A program made the translations under genes and the position numbers. From Thermus sp. CCB_US3_UF1 (lineage in GTDB: Bacteria > Deinococcota > Deinococci > Deinococcales > Thermaceae), in NCBI RefSeq assembly GCF_000236585.1, contig NC_017278.1, forward strand, positions 558,001 through 622,000: a stretch of DNA of 64,000 nucleotides, read 5' to 3'. Under the pieces are notes generated by a model. That model was not told where the DNA came from. It did no database searches and saw only the letters and a program-made list of their open reading frames with translations. How positions within the stretch are numbered: the stretch's first letter is position 1; each line of letters opens with the position of its first letter. This document shows positions 14,410-24,626 of this stretch, piece after piece.

Positions 14410-16611
14410 ATGAAGCCCGGCCTCTACCCCGTCCTGGGCCCCCCCGCTTCCGGGAAGACCCGCCTGGCCCTGGAGCTGGCCCGGGGGGCCCTGGCCCGCA
14501 GGCAGCGGGTCGTGTGGGTGGGGCTTCCCCACCAGCGGGCCTACCTCTACCGCCTCCTGGGGGAGGAAGGGGCCTTTTTGGGGCTGGAGTTCCTCTCCTT
14601 CCAGGCCCTCTACTACCGGGTCCTGGCGGAGGCGGGGCGGCTTGGACCCTTGCTGCCGGGGGCGGGCCGGGTGGCCCTGGTGGCCGAGGCCTTGCGGGCT
14701 TTCTCCCCGGAGGTGGCCCCGGGGGAGGCGCGCCTTTTTGCCCGGGCCATCGCCGAGCTGAAGCGGTTTGGCCTATCCCCCTTCGCCCTGCCCAAGGAGG
14801 GGGAGGCGGGGCGGCTGCGCCGGGTTTACTTCCGCTACGAACGGCTCAAGGGCAGGGCCCTGGACTACGACGATTTCCGCCACCGCGCCCTAAGGGCCCC
14901 CCTCCGCCTTTTCCCCCCGCCGGGCCTGGTGGTGGTGGACGGCTTTCGGGAAATCGGCCCCCTGGACCTCCGCTTCCTCCGCCGCCTGGCGGCCCAGGTG
15001 CCGGTCCTCCTCACCCTGGAGCGCCTGCCCGAGGGGCTGGAACCCTGGCGGGAGCTTTCCCCCAGGCCCGTGCGGAAGCGGGTCTGGGCCCTAGCCAACC
15101 CGGTGGAGGAGGCCCGCTACCTCCTCCGGGCCCTGAAGCGGGCCCTGGCCCCCAGGGCCTTAGGGGGGGAGGGGCTTTCCCCGGAGGAGATCCTGGTGGT
15201 GGCCCCCGAGGGGCGGATCGGGGGGCTTCTCCTCCTCCAAGAGGAGTACGGCCTGCCCCTATCGGACGGGCGGGAGCGGGCCCTGGCCGAGGGGGAGGAA
15301 GGGGAAAGGGTCCTGGCCCTCCTCAACCCCGTGCCCACGGGGCGGGACCTTTTGGCCCTGGGCTTCACCGCCTTGGGGCGGAGGGCCTTGCGCCTGGGCC
15401 TGGCCGGGGAGGAGGCCCTGGCGGTCTTGGCCGAGCGGGAGGGCCTTCTGGAGGAATGGCGGGCCTTCTTGGCCCTGCGCACCCCTGGCCCCGACCTCCT
15501 GGCCTGGGGGGAGGCGGTCCTGGAGCGGCTGGGGGTGGCGGCCAAGGAGCCTTTCCTCGCCCGGCTCCGCCTGGCCCTGGGGGTGGACCGGGCTAACCCC
15601 TTGGCCTGGTGGCGGAGCCTCCTCTTGGACGAGACCTTGCCCCCGGAGCCGGTCCGGGGCGTTCCCCTCCTCCCCCCCTTGCGGGCCACGGGGGTGCGGG
15701 CCCGGCGGGCCTACGTCCTGGAGTGGGTGGCGGGGCGGTACACCCTGGGGGAAGGGGAGGACTACTTCCTCCTGGAGGAGCTGAGGGAACGGGGGCTTCT
15801 GCGGAGCCTGCCGCGGCGGCTTCGCGGCCTGGATCCCCTCTTCCAAGCGGAGATGGCCACCCGGGGGGAGGAGGTCTTCCTCCTCTACCCGGAGGCGGGG
15901 CTTTCCGGCCTCTACGAGCCCCTGGAAAGGGGAGAAAGGCCCCCGCCCCTGCCGCCCGCCAGCGCCCTCGAGGTCCTCCCCCAGGAGCCCTTCCCCCTTT
16001 CCCCCCTCCGCGCCTCCGGCCCCCCTCCCCACCTGGAGGCCCTGCGCCGCCTGCGGGAGTGCCCCTTCCGGGCCTATGCCGAGCGGTTTGGCCTGCGGGA
16101 AGGGGGGGAGGCCCTGGGCTGGCACCTTTTCCCGGAGGGGAAGGAGGCCCTTTCCCGCCACCCCGAGGTGGGGCCCTGGCTCCAGGCCCATGGGGCCCAC
16201 CTGGAGGGGATGCGCTTTTGGGTGTGGTGGCAGGGAGCCCACTTTCCCCTGCGCCTGGACGGGGTGCGGCGGGAAGGGGGGACGATCCACCTCTACCGCC
16301 TCCTGCCCCGGGGGGCCGAGCCCGATCTGGGGCCGCAGCGGCGCTGGACGGAGTGGTACGCCCTGGGGGCCTTGCTGCAGAGGGGGGATGTGGAGGCGGT
16401 GCACCTTTGGGTCTGGCCTTTCCTGGGTACACCCCGTCCCTATCGTCCCAGGCCCTTCCGCAAGGGGGAGTCCATCCCCGCCTTGAGGGAGGTCAGGGAC
16501 CAGGCTGAGAAAGCCCTTGCCCTTTGGCACCAGGGGGTGTTTTCCCCGAGGCCTGGCCCCCACTGCTACGCCTGCGGCCTGGCCGATGTCTGCCGCAAGG
16601 AGGACGCATGA
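14410..16611 (+). CDS. addB: AddB-like subunit of an AddAB-type helicase-nuclease
   Basis: A 733-residue protein. The N-terminus carries a Walker A (GPPASGKTRLALELA) and an AddB/RecC-like helicase fold. The C-terminus has the four-cysteine iron-sulfur pattern of AddB: one Cys in LRECPFRAY and three in HCYACGLADVC. Between them, where the RecB-type nuclease motif D...DYK is expected, the sequence reads LDGVRREGGTIHLYRLL, so the second Asp and the Lys are missing and the nuclease looks inactive. It is a few hundred residues shorter than Bacillus AddB. It overlaps addA by 4 bp. The complex resects double-strand breaks for RecA. Confidence 0.8.
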   Translation: MKPGLYPVLGPPASGKTRLALELARGALARRQRVVWVGLPHQRAYLYRLLGEEGAFLGLEFLSFQALYYRVLAEAGRLGPLLPGAGRVALVAEALRAFSPEVAPGEARLFARAIAELKRFGLSPFALPKEGEAGRLRRVYFRYERLKGRALDYDDFRHRALRAPLRLFPPPGLVVVDGFREIGPLDLRFLRRLAAQVPVLLTLERLPEGLEPWRELSPRPVRKRVWALANPVEEARYLLRALKRALAPRALGGEGLSPEEILVVAPEGRIGGLLLLQEEYGLPLSDGRERALAEGEEGERVLALLNPVPTGRDLLALGFTALGRRALRLGLAGEEALAVLAEREGLLEEWRAFLALRTPGPDLLAWGEAVLERLGVAAKEPFLARLRLALGVDRANPLAWWRSLLLDETLPPEPVRGVPLLPPLRATGVRARRAYVLEWVAGRYTLGEGEDYFLLEELRERGLLRSLPRRLRGLDPLFQAEMATRGEEVFLLYPEAGLSGLYEPLERGERPPPLPPASALEVLPQEPFPLSPLRASGPPPHLEALRRLRECPFRAYAERFGLREGGEALGWHLFPEGKEALSRHPEVGPWLQAHGAHLEGMRFWVWWQGAHFPLRLDGVRREGGTIHLYRLLPRGAEPDLGPQRRWTEWYALGALLQRGDVEAVHLWVWPFLGTPRPYRPRPFRKGESIPALREVRDQAEKALALWHQGVFSPRPGPHCYACGLADVCRKEDA

Positions 16612-19211
16612 GGCTCTACGTGGCCTCGGCGGGTACCGGCAAGACCCATGCCCTGGTGAGGGAGCTCCTGGACCTGGTGGCCCAGGGGGTGCCCCTGCGG
16701 CGGGTGGCGGCCCTCACCTTCACCCGCAAGGCCGCCGAGGAGCTGAGGCGAAGGATCGAGGCCCAGGTGCGGGCCTTGGCCCCCCAGGACCCCCTGGCCC
16801 AGGAGGCCCAGCGGGAGGTCTACGGGGCGGTCTTCACCACCCTCCACGGCTTCATGGCCGAGGCCCTGCGCCACACCGCCCCTCTCCTCTCCCTGGACCC
16901 CGATTTCGCCGTCTTGGACGAGCTGGTGGCCGAGGCCTTCTTTCGGGAAGAGACCAGGAGCCTCCTCTACCTGAGGGGCCTGGATCCCGGCCTGGAGGAG
17001 CTCCTCTTTGCCCTTTACAAAAAGCGCTCCCTGGCGGATAGGCTCTACCCTGCCCCAGGGGCGGAAGGGGTCTGGGCCCTCTTCCAGGAGGCCCTGGAGG
17101 GCTACCGCCGCCGCACGCGGGAGGCCCTGGGGCCTTCGGACCTCGAGGCCCTGGCCCTCCGCCTTCTGGACCACCCCGTGGCCGTGGGGCGGGTGGTGGA
17201 GCGCTTTCCCCACATCCTCCTGGACGAGTACCAGGATATCAACCCCCTTCAGGGCCGCTTCTTCGCCGCCTTGGAGGCGGCGGGGGCCAGGCTGGTGGCC
17301 GTGGGGGACCCCAAGCAGTCCATCTACCTCTTCCGCAACGCCCGGGTGGAGGTCTTCCGCCAAGCCCTGGAGAGGGCCGAGGAGCGGCGGGAGCTTCGGG
17401 AAACCTGGCGCCACGCCCGGGCGGTGGCTCAGCTCCTCAACCGCTTTGTGGCCCTTTTCCCCGAAGGGGAGAGGGTGGAGGTGGTTCCCCAGCGGGCCGA
17501 GGAGGGCCGGGTGGAGGTCCACTGGGTGGTGGGGGAGGGGGAGCTTGCGGACAAGCGCCGCCATGAGGCCCACCTCTTGGCCCGTCGCCTTCGGGAACTC
17601 GCCGCCGAGGGGTATGCCTTTTCTGAGATGGCGGTGCTGGTGCGCAGCCGCCAGAGCCTGCCCCCCTTGGAGGGCGCTCTCCGCGCCCTGGGGGTGCCCT
17701 ACGGCCTAAGGCGGGGGCGGAGCTTCTTCACCCGGCCCGAGGTGCGGGACCTCTACCACGCCCTGAGGCTTTCCCTCCTGGAAGGCCCTCCTTCCCCCGA
17801 GGAGCGCCTCTCCCTTCTCGCCTTCCTGCGGGGGCCTTTTTTGGGTTTGGACCTGGGAAGCCTGGAGGAGGCCCTCCGAGCGGAAGACCCCTTGCCCCTC
17901 CTGCCCCCCATGGCCCAGGAGCGCCTGGCCTGGCTTAAGGGCCTGGCGGGCCGGCGCCCCCTCGAGGCCCTCAAGCTTTTGGCCCGGGAGGAGACCTTCC
18001 TGAGGCGGCTTTCCCCCCGGGCCCGGGCCAACCTGGACACCCTTCTCCTCCTGGCCTCCGCCGAGCGCTTCCCCGACCTCGAGGCCCTTTTGGAGTGGCT
18101 GCAGGCCCGCGCCAAGGACCCCGAGGCCTCGGAGCTGCCCGAGGGCGGCGAGGGGGTGAACCTCCTCACGGTCCACGCGGCCAAGGGCCTGGAGTGGAGG
18201 GTGGTGGCGGTCTTTGACCTGGCCCGCGGGGAACGGCCTAACCAGGAACCCCTCCGGGTGGGGCTTTCCGGGGAGGTGGCCCTGGAGGGCACCCCGGCCT
18301 ACCAAGCCCTGGGGCAGGCCTTGGCCCAGGCCGAGGAGGAGGAGGCCCTTCGCCTCCTCTACGTGGCCCTTTCCCGGGCCCGGGATGTCCTCCTGGTCAC
18401 GGGGAGCGAATCGGCCCGCCCGGGCCCATGGGCCCGGGCCCTGGACCGCCTGGGCCTGGGCCCCAAGGACCAGGACCCCTGGGTGCGCCGCCACCTCTTC
18501 CAGGAGCCTCCTCCCCCCTTGCCCCGGGAGGGGCCGGAAGGGGAGGCCAACCCCGCCCCCTACGCCACCTGGAGCCTCCCGCCCAAGCCCTTCCCCCAGG
18601 TCTACTCCCCCAGCGCCCACCGCAAGGCCGAGGCGGAGCCCAGACCCCTGGCCGAGGCCCTGGAGGCCGAGGCCCTACCCGAGTTCGCCCGGGCCGTGGG
18701 CACGTTGGTCCACTACGCCCTGGCCCGCCACCTGGATCCGGAGGACGAGGGGGCCATGGCCGCCCTCCTCCTGCAGGAGGTGGCCTTCCCCTTGGCCCAG
18801 GAGGGGGAGAGGCTTTTGGCGGAGGTGCGGGCCCTTTTGCGGGGGTATAGGGCCCTCCTGGGCCCGGTCCTCCCGCCCCTCGAGGCCCGGGAGGAGGACT
18901 ACGCCGAGCTCCCCCTGGTCCTGCCCCTCATGGGCACCGTCTGGTACGGGGTCCTGGACCGCCTTTACCGGGTGGGGGGGCGCTGGTACCTGGAGGACTA
19001 CAAGACCGACCGGGAGGTGGACCCCGAGGCCTACCGCCTCCAGCTTGCCCTCTACTGGGAGGCGGTGCGCCGGGCCTGGGGGGTGGAGGCCGAGGCCCGG
19101 CTCGTCTACCTGCGCCACCGCCGGGTCCAACCCTTTACCCCTGAGGAGCTGCGGGAGGCCCTGGCCGGGCTGGAAACGGAACACCCCCCCGAGGGGGCCT
19201 CGGGGGGGTAA
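16608..19211 (+). CDS. addA: AddA-like UvrD-family helicase/nuclease
   Basis: An 867-residue SF1A helicase with a C-terminal RecB-type nuclease. Helicase motifs: YVASAGTGKTHAL (I), FTRKAAEELRRRI (Ia), ILLDEYQDINPLQ (II), VGDPKQSIYLFRNA (III), VNLLTVHAAKGLEW (V) and LLYVALSRARD (VI). The nuclease domain near the end has GTLVHYALARHL, then Asp in GVLDRLYRV and the catalytic EDYKTDR, so it looks active. The start at 16608 overlaps the addB stop and places the Walker A near residue 10, as in AddA. With AddB it should form the double-strand-end processing enzyme used in place of RecBCD. Confidence 0.92.
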   Translation: MRLYVASAGTGKTHALVRELLDLVAQGVPLRRVAALTFTRKAAEELRRRIEAQVRALAPQDPLAQEAQREVYGAVFTTLHGFMAEALRHTAPLLSLDPDFAVLDELVAEAFFREETRSLLYLRGLDPGLEELLFALYKKRSLADRLYPAPGAEGVWALFQEALEGYRRRTREALGPSDLEALALRLLDHPVAVGRVVERFPHILLDEYQDINPLQGRFFAALEAAGARLVAVGDPKQSIYLFRNARVEVFRQALERAEERRELRETWRHARAVAQLLNRFVALFPEGERVEVVPQRAEEGRVEVHWVVGEGELADKRRHEAHLLARRLRELAAEGYAFSEMAVLVRSRQSLPPLEGALRALGVPYGLRRGRSFFTRPEVRDLYHALRLSLLEGPPSPEERLSLLAFLRGPFLGLDLGSLEEALRAEDPLPLLPPMAQERLAWLKGLAGRRPLEALKLLAREETFLRRLSPRARANLDTLLLLASAERFPDLEALLEWLQARAKDPEASELPEGGEGVNLLTVHAAKGLEWRVVAVFDLARGERPNQEPLRVGLSGEVALEGTPAYQALGQALAQAEEEEALRLLYVALSRARDVLLVTGSESARPGPWARALDRLGLGPKDQDPWVRRHLFQEPPPPLPREGPEGEANPAPYATWSLPPKPFPQVYSPSAHRKAEAEPRPLAEALEAEALPEFARAVGTLVHYALARHLDPEDEGAMAALLLQEVAFPLAQEGERLLAEVRALLRGYRALLGPVLPPLEAREEDYAELPLVLPLMGTVWYGVLDRLYRVGGRWYLEDYKTDREVDPEAYRLQLALYWEAVRRAWGVEAEARLVYLRHRRVQPFTPEELREALAGLETEHPPEGASGG

Positions 19212-19222
19212 GGGGAAGGGGG

Positions 19223-19609
19223 CTAGCGCTTGGAGTACTGGGGTGCCCGCCGGGCCTTGTGCTTGCCGTACTTCTTCCGCTCCACCACCCGCGCGTCCCG
19301 GGTGAGGAAGCCCAGGGGCTTGAGCTTGGCCCGGTAGTCGGGGTTGTAGCGGAGGAGGGCCCGGGCCACCCCCAGCTTGATGGCGTCCACCTGGCCGCTC
19401 TTCCCGCCCCCGCTCACGGTGATGTAGGCGTCAAAGCGGCCCAGGGCGTCCACCGCCCGCAGGGGCTCCAGGGCCGCCACCGCCCGCACGATCCCCTGGA
19501 AATAGTCCTGGAAGTCCTGGCCGTTGACGGTGACCTTGCCGTTTCCGGGCCTGAGGAAGACCCGGGCCACCGCCTCCTTGCGCCTGCCGGTGCCGTAGTA
19601 CTGCTCCAT
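19223..19609 (-). CDS. rpsI: 30S ribosomal protein uS9
   Basis: 128 residues starting [17 protein letters not shown], the same length as T. thermophilus S9, and ending in the basic tail [13 protein letters not shown] that contacts P-site tRNA. The ATG at 19609 overlaps the rplM stop (TGATG), so the two are translationally coupled. It is convergent with addA, with an 11-bp gap. Confidence 0.99.
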   Translation of the reverse strand: MEQYYGTGRRKEAVARVFLRPGNGKVTVNGQDFQDYFQGIVRAVAALEPLRAVDALGRFDAYITVSGGGKSGQVDAIKLGVARALLRYNPDYRAKLKPLGFLTRDARVVERKKYGKHKARRAPQYSKR

Positions 19610-20034
19610 CACTTGACCTCCAGCTTCTGGGGCTTCTGGGCCTGGTGGGGGTGGGTGGGCCCGGCGTAGACCTTGAGCCGCTTGAAGAGCCTGCGGCCCA
19701 AGGGCCCCTTGGGGAGCATCCCCTTCACCGCGTGCTCCAGCACCCTCTCGGGGTGGGTGGCCAGCATCTTCTCCGCGGGGATCTCCTTAAGGCCCCCTTG
19801 GTAGCCGCTGTAGCGGGTGTAGATCTTCTGCTTGAGCTTCTTGCCGGTGAGGCGGATCTTGTCCGCGTTCACCACCACCACGAAGTCCCCCATGGCCAGG
19901 TTGGGCGTCCAGTCGGGGCGGTGCTTGCCCCGCAAGAGGGTGGCGATCTGCGTGGCGAGCCGCCCCAGGGTCTTGCCCTCGGCGTCTATGAGAACCCAGC
20001 GGGGTTCCGTCTCCTTCGGCACGTACGTCTGCAT
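19609..20034 (-). CDS. rplM: 50S ribosomal protein uL13
   Basis: 141 residues with the L13 core [16 protein letters not shown], the [10 protein letters not shown] motif and [19 protein letters not shown]. It is an early-assembly protein of the large subunit. The ATG at 20034 follows AAGGAGGG. A GTG three bases earlier is possible, but family alignment favours the ATG. It is the first gene of the rplM-rpsI operon, and a strong hairpin lies in its leader. Confidence 0.99.
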   Translation of the reverse strand: MQTYVPKETEPRWVLIDAEGKTLGRLATQIATLLRGKHRPDWTPNLAMGDFVVVVNADKIRLTGKKLKQKIYTRYSGYQGGLKEIPAEKMLATHPERVLEHAVKGMLPKGPLGRRLFKRLKVYAGPTHPHQAQKPQKLEVK

Positions 20035-20073
20035 CACCAGGGCCCTCCTTATGGTGCCTCGCTATAGCACCCC

Positions 20074-20108
20074 GTTCTTGACGGGGGATCGGGGGACCCC
20101 GCAAGAAC
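20074..20108 (-). promoter_or_regulatory. Hairpin in the rplM-rpsI leader
   Basis: On the plus strand GTTCTTG (20074-20080) plus CGGGG (20082-20086) pair with CCCCG (97-101) and CAAGAAC (102-108), a 12-bp stem with one bulged A and a ten-base loop. It ends about 40 bases before the rplM start. It may be an L13 autoregulatory leader, but I cannot match it to a known Rfam leader by eye. Confidence 0.5.
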
Positions 20109-20163
20109 GCCAAAGAAGACTTTACCATAAACCCTAGCCCCTCCGCCAGATGTGGTAGGCTGA

Positions 20164-21819
<1,656 letters not shown>

Positions 21820-21825
21820 CCCAGG

Positions 21826-22851
21826 TTAGGCCAGGAGGCTCGCGCACTGCCGGGCCACCCGGCCCGAGTACCCCTTCTCCAGGGCAAAGCGGAGGGCGGC
21901 CCCCTCCTCCTCGGGGGTGAGGGGGCGGCCCAGGTGGTGGGCCACCGCCCTCAGGTAAAGCCCCTTGTCAAAGGGCGGGAAGGTGAGGACCAGGCCGAAG
22001 CGCTCCGAGAGGGCCAGGGTGTCCTGGAGGGCGTCCCAGGCCTGGGGGCCTTCCCCGGGGAGGGGGTTTTCCCCCAGGTGGCGCACCAGGTGGCGGCGGT
22101 TGGAGGTGGCCAGGAGGAGGACGTTTTCCGGTGGGCCCTCCAGGCTTCCCTCCAGGAGGGCTTTCAGGTGATGGAAGGCCTCGTCCTCGGGGTCCAGGGA
22201 GAGGTCGTCCAGGAAGAGGAAGAAGCGGTGGGGCAAGAGGGCCAGGGTTTGCAGAAGGCGCTCCAGGTGGGCCAGGGCCCCGGTTTCCACCTCCACCATC
22301 CTGGCCCCTTCCAGGCGCAAAAGACCCTTGGCCGCGGTGCTCTTTCCCGTGCCCCGGGCCCCGTAGAGGAGGGTGTGCAGGGCGGGCCTGCCCTGGAGGA
22401 AGCGGCGGGCGTTTTCCTCTAGGGCCTCCCGCTGGGCCTCGTACCCCAGAAGCTCTCCTTCCCGGGGGAGGCGGGGGGAGGGGATGGGCTGGACCTCGCC
22501 CCCGAAGCGGAAGGCGCGGTAAAGGGCGAAGGGGTAGGGGCCGTGGGCCTGGAGGACCCGCACCAGGGCCTGGGGGTCGCGGGCCAGGAGGGCGGCCAAG
22601 GCCCCTTCCTCGGCGGGGTGGGGGGGGCGTTCCCCCAGGTCGCCCAGGGGGAAGTCCCGGCGCAGCCTGAGGAGCTTGGCGTGGAGGGCCTCGAGGTCCA
22701 TCCGGATCAGGTCCAGCACCCCAGGGGTGGGCCTCAAGGCCCGCCAGGCCCAGGGGGCCTTAAGGAGGCCCTGGGCCAGGGCGTAGCCCCAGGGTTCCCC
22801 CCGGGGCAGGTCCAGGGCCAGGAGGTCTATGGGGGTTTGGGGGTGTTCCAT
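21826..22851 (-). CDS. DUF815-type AAA+ ATPase
   Basis: A 341-residue protein with Walker A GARGTGKSTAAKGLL and Walker B FFLFLDDLSLD, followed by the sensor segment LLATSNRRHLV, typical of DUF815 ATPases of unknown role. The start at 22851 is chosen because TATCAT lies seven bases upstream. Any longer reading would translate the tRNA-Lys gene immediately upstream, which is clearly wrong. No partner gene is nearby. Confidence 0.8.
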   Translation of the reverse strand: MEHPQTPIDLLALDLPRGEPWGYALAQGLLKAPWAWRALRPTPGVLDLIRMDLEALHAKLLRLRRDFPLGDLGERPPHPAEEGALAALLARDPQALVRVLQAHGPYPFALYRAFRFGGEVQPIPSPRLPREGELLGYEAQREALEENARRFLQGRPALHTLLYGARGTGKSTAAKGLLRLEGARMVEVETGALAHLERLLQTLALLPHRFFLFLDDLSLDPEDEAFHHLKALLEGSLEGPPENVLLLATSNRRHLVRHLGENPLPGEGPQAWDALQDTLALSERFGLVLTFPPFDKGLYLRAVAHHLGRPLTPEEEGAALRFALEKGYSGRVARQCASLLA

Positions 22852-22858
22852 GGGCTCC

Positions 22859-22864
22859 ATGATA
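22859..22864 (-). promoter_or_regulatory. -10 box of the DUF815 gene
   Basis: Minus-strand TATCAT ends seven bases before the ATG at 22851, in the space after the tRNA terminator. It indicates a leaderless transcript separate from the tRNA. Confidence 0.5.
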
Positions 22865-22871
22865 GGGCGAA

Positions 22872-22891
22872 GCCCCGGGTTTCCCCGGGGC
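22872..22891 (-). terminator. Terminator hairpin after tRNA-Lys
   Basis: GCCCCGGG and CCCGGGGC form an 8-bp stem with a four-base loop just downstream of the encoded CCA end. Confidence 0.55.
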
Positions 22892-22895
22892 CCCT

Positions 22896-22971
22896 TGGTG
22901 GGCCGCACAGGACTCGAACCTGTAACCCACCGATTAAGAGTCGGTTGCTCTACCGGTTGAGCTAGCGGCCC
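22896..22971 (-). tRNA. tRNA-Lys(CTT)
   Basis: A complete 76-base cloverleaf can be folded: acceptor arms GGGCCGC/GCGGCCC, D-arm GCTC...GAGC, anticodon stem ACCGA/TCGGT with loop CTCTTAA (anticodon CTT), and T-arm CAGG/CCTG with TTCGAGT. The 3' ACCA is encoded. It is served by its own near-consensus promoter. Confidence 0.95.
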
Positions 22972-22985
22972 AAGCGCCAAACATG

Positions 22986-23014
22986 AGTCTAGCCTCCTCC
23001 TTTTGCCCTGTCAA
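22986..23014 (-). promoter_or_regulatory. Promoter of tRNA-Lys
   Basis: A perfect TTGACA (23014-23009) and TAGACT (22991-22986) are separated by 17 bp on the minus strand. The -35 box overlaps the stop codon of the thiamine pyrophosphokinase gene. Confidence 0.85.
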
Positions 23015-23625
23015 GGGAAGAGGTAGAGGAGGGCCCGGCCCTCCTCCACCCGGACCCGGATGGGGCCCAGGGCCCGGTTCTCCAGGGTCAGGGTGGTGGC
23101 CTCGAGGGGGGTGGGGTGAAGGGGGTAGCGGGCCCCCTCCACCCCCAGGGTGGCCCTGGGGAAGGGGAGGAGGCTGAAGGGCTCGCCTTCCCCCAAGGGG
23201 AAGCGGTGTTCCCCGGGCAGGAGGGGGTAGGCCCAGGCCAGGCCGTCCGTGAGGGCCGCCCCAACCCCCTGTTCCCGCAGGGCAAAGGCCAGCTCCAGGT
23301 GGGCCAGGGTATGGTCCAGCCGGCCCCCTATTCCCCCCAGGAGGAGGACCTCCTCGGCCCCCAGCTCCAGGGCCTTCCGTACCAGGGCCTCCCCGTCCGT
23401 GAGCTCCTTTTCCCGGGGCAGGACCTCCTTGGGGCTGGGGAGGGCTTCCTGGAGCCAGGGAGGGCTGGAGTCAAAGTCCCCCAGCCAGAGCTCCGGGGCG
23501 AGCCCCAGGGCCAGGGCATGCCGCGCCCCCGAGTCCGCGGCCAGGAGGCGGTAGCCCCGAAGCCGCACCTTGAGGCCCTCCGTGGCCAGGAGGGGACCGC
23601 CCAAAAGCAGGGCAAAGCGCCTCAT
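23011..23625 (-). CDS. Thiamine pyrophosphokinase
   Basis: A 204-residue protein that transfers pyrophosphate from ATP to thiamine. Diagnostic motifs are LLAADSGARHAL, LGDFDSSP, ELTDGEALVRKAL and LLGGIGGRLDHTLAH, followed by the C-terminal beta domain. The ATG at 23625 overlaps the stop of the ABC ATPase gene by 4 bp. Its coupling to an ABC ATPase makes thiamine salvage a reasonable, unproven, reading of this pair. Confidence 0.9.
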   Translation of the reverse strand: MRRFALLLGGPLLATEGLKVRLRGYRLLAADSGARHALALGLAPELWLGDFDSSPPWLQEALPSPKEVLPREKELTDGEALVRKALELGAEEVLLLGGIGGRLDHTLAHLELAFALREQGVGAALTDGLAWAYPLLPGEHRFPLGEGEPFSLLPFPRATLGVEGARYPLHPTPLEATTLTLENRALGPIRVRVEEGRALLYLFP

Positions 23626-24572
23626 CCCCCCAAGGCTACCGCCCGCTTGGGGTCCAGGTGGAGCCCCACCTCCGTCCCCTCCTCCGGTCCTGCTGGGGCT
23701 TCCAGGTAAAGCCGCACCCCCTTGGCCCGGACCCAAAGCCCCACCCGGGCCCCGAAGAAGAGCCGCTCCTCCACCTTCCCCCTGAGGGGCCCTCCCAGGC
23801 CCAGGGCCTGGGGGGGTAGGAGGTGGGGCTTGGGGGGTAGGCCCAGGGCCTGGCTTTCCTCCGGGGAAAGGAGGTTCTTGTGCCCCAGGAAGCGGGCGGT
23901 CCAGGCATCCTGGGGCCGGGTGTAGACCTCCTCGGGCCGGCCCACCTGGACCAGCCGGCCCTCCCGCATCACCGCCACCCGCCCCGCCAGGAGGAAGGCC
24001 TCCTCCTGGTCGTGGGTGACCACCAGGGTGGTGATCCCTTCCGCCCGCAGGGTGCGGCGGAGGAAGAGGAGGAGTTCCTCCCGCAGGCGTAGGTCTAAAG
24101 CCCCCAGGGGCTCGTCCAGGAGGAGGAGCCTGGGCCTTGGGGCCAGGGCCCGGGCCAGGGCCACCCGCTGTTGCTCCCCTCCAGAAAGCTCCTGGGGGCG
24201 TTTCCGGGCGTGGGGGGTGAGCTCCATCCGCCTGAGGAGTTCCTCCACCCGGGCTTCCCGTGCCGCCTTGGGCCAGCGGGCCTCCACCAGGCCAAAGGCC
24301 AGGTTCTCCGCCACCGTGAGGTGGGGGAAGAGGGCGTAGTCCTGGAAGAGGAAGCCCACCCCCCGGCGTTCCGGGGGTAGGGGGGTGAGGTCCTGGTCCC
24401 GGAAGCGCACGAAGCCCCTGTCGGGGGGAAGGAGGCCGGTGATGAGCCTAAGGAGCGTGCTCTTGCCGCTGCCCGAGGGGCCGAGGAGGGCCAGGACCTC
24501 CCCCTCTTGGACCTCGAGGGCCACCGCCAGGCGGAAGCCGGGAAAGGACTTCTCCAGGGAAAGGGCCAGCAC
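23622..24572 (-). CDS. ABC transporter ATP-binding protein (ThiQ/FbpC/PotA-like)
   Basis: 316 residues. The nucleotide-binding domain has Walker A LLGPSGSGKST, Q-loop FLFQDYALFPHL, signature LSGGEQQRVALARAL, Walker B LLLLDEPLGALD and H-loop VVTHDQEEA. About 80 C-terminal residues resemble the TOBE regulatory domain of iron, polyamine and thiamine importers. No permease or binding protein gene is adjacent, so it must serve a transporter encoded elsewhere. Coupling to thiamine pyrophosphokinase suggests thiamine or a precursor. It begins at a GTG (24572) after GGAGGG. Confidence 0.82.
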   Translation of the reverse strand: MLALSLEKSFPGFRLAVALEVQEGEVLALLGPSGSGKSTLLRLITGLLPPDRGFVRFRDQDLTPLPPERRGVGFLFQDYALFPHLTVAENLAFGLVEARWPKAAREARVEELLRRMELTPHARKRPQELSGGEQQRVALARALAPRPRLLLLDEPLGALDLRLREELLLFLRRTLRAEGITTLVVTHDQEEAFLLAGRVAVMREGRLVQVGRPEEVYTRPQDAWTARFLGHKNLLSPEESQALGLPPKPHLLPPQALGLGGPLRGKVEERLFFGARVGLWVRAKGVRLYLEAPAGPEEGTEVGLHLDPKRAVALGG

Positions 24573-24587
24573 CCCTCCATTAAACGA

Positions 24588-24614
24588 AACCCCGGGGCCC
24601 TAGGCCCCGGGGTT
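24588..24614 (-). terminator. Terminator of cytochrome c552 gene
   Basis: AACCCCGGGGCC and GGCCCCGGGGTT form a 12-bp stem with a three-base loop, followed on the minus strand by TTCGTTT. It separates the cytochrome gene from the ABC ATPase gene. Confidence 0.8.
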
Positions 24615-24626
24615 CCCCAAGGGGTC

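Noticed and set aside
12787-14532. 581-residue minus-strand frame
   Set aside because: Low-complexity Gly/Pro/Arg shadow spanning several real plus-strand genes and a terminator.
22852-22980. N-terminal extension of the DUF815 protein through the tRNA
   Set aside because: The extension is the translation of tRNA-Lys and its terminator; a -10 box supports the start at 22851.
24171-24603. Plus-strand frames around the ABC ATPase start
   Set aside because: Shadows opposite clear Walker and signature motifs; no regulatory signals.
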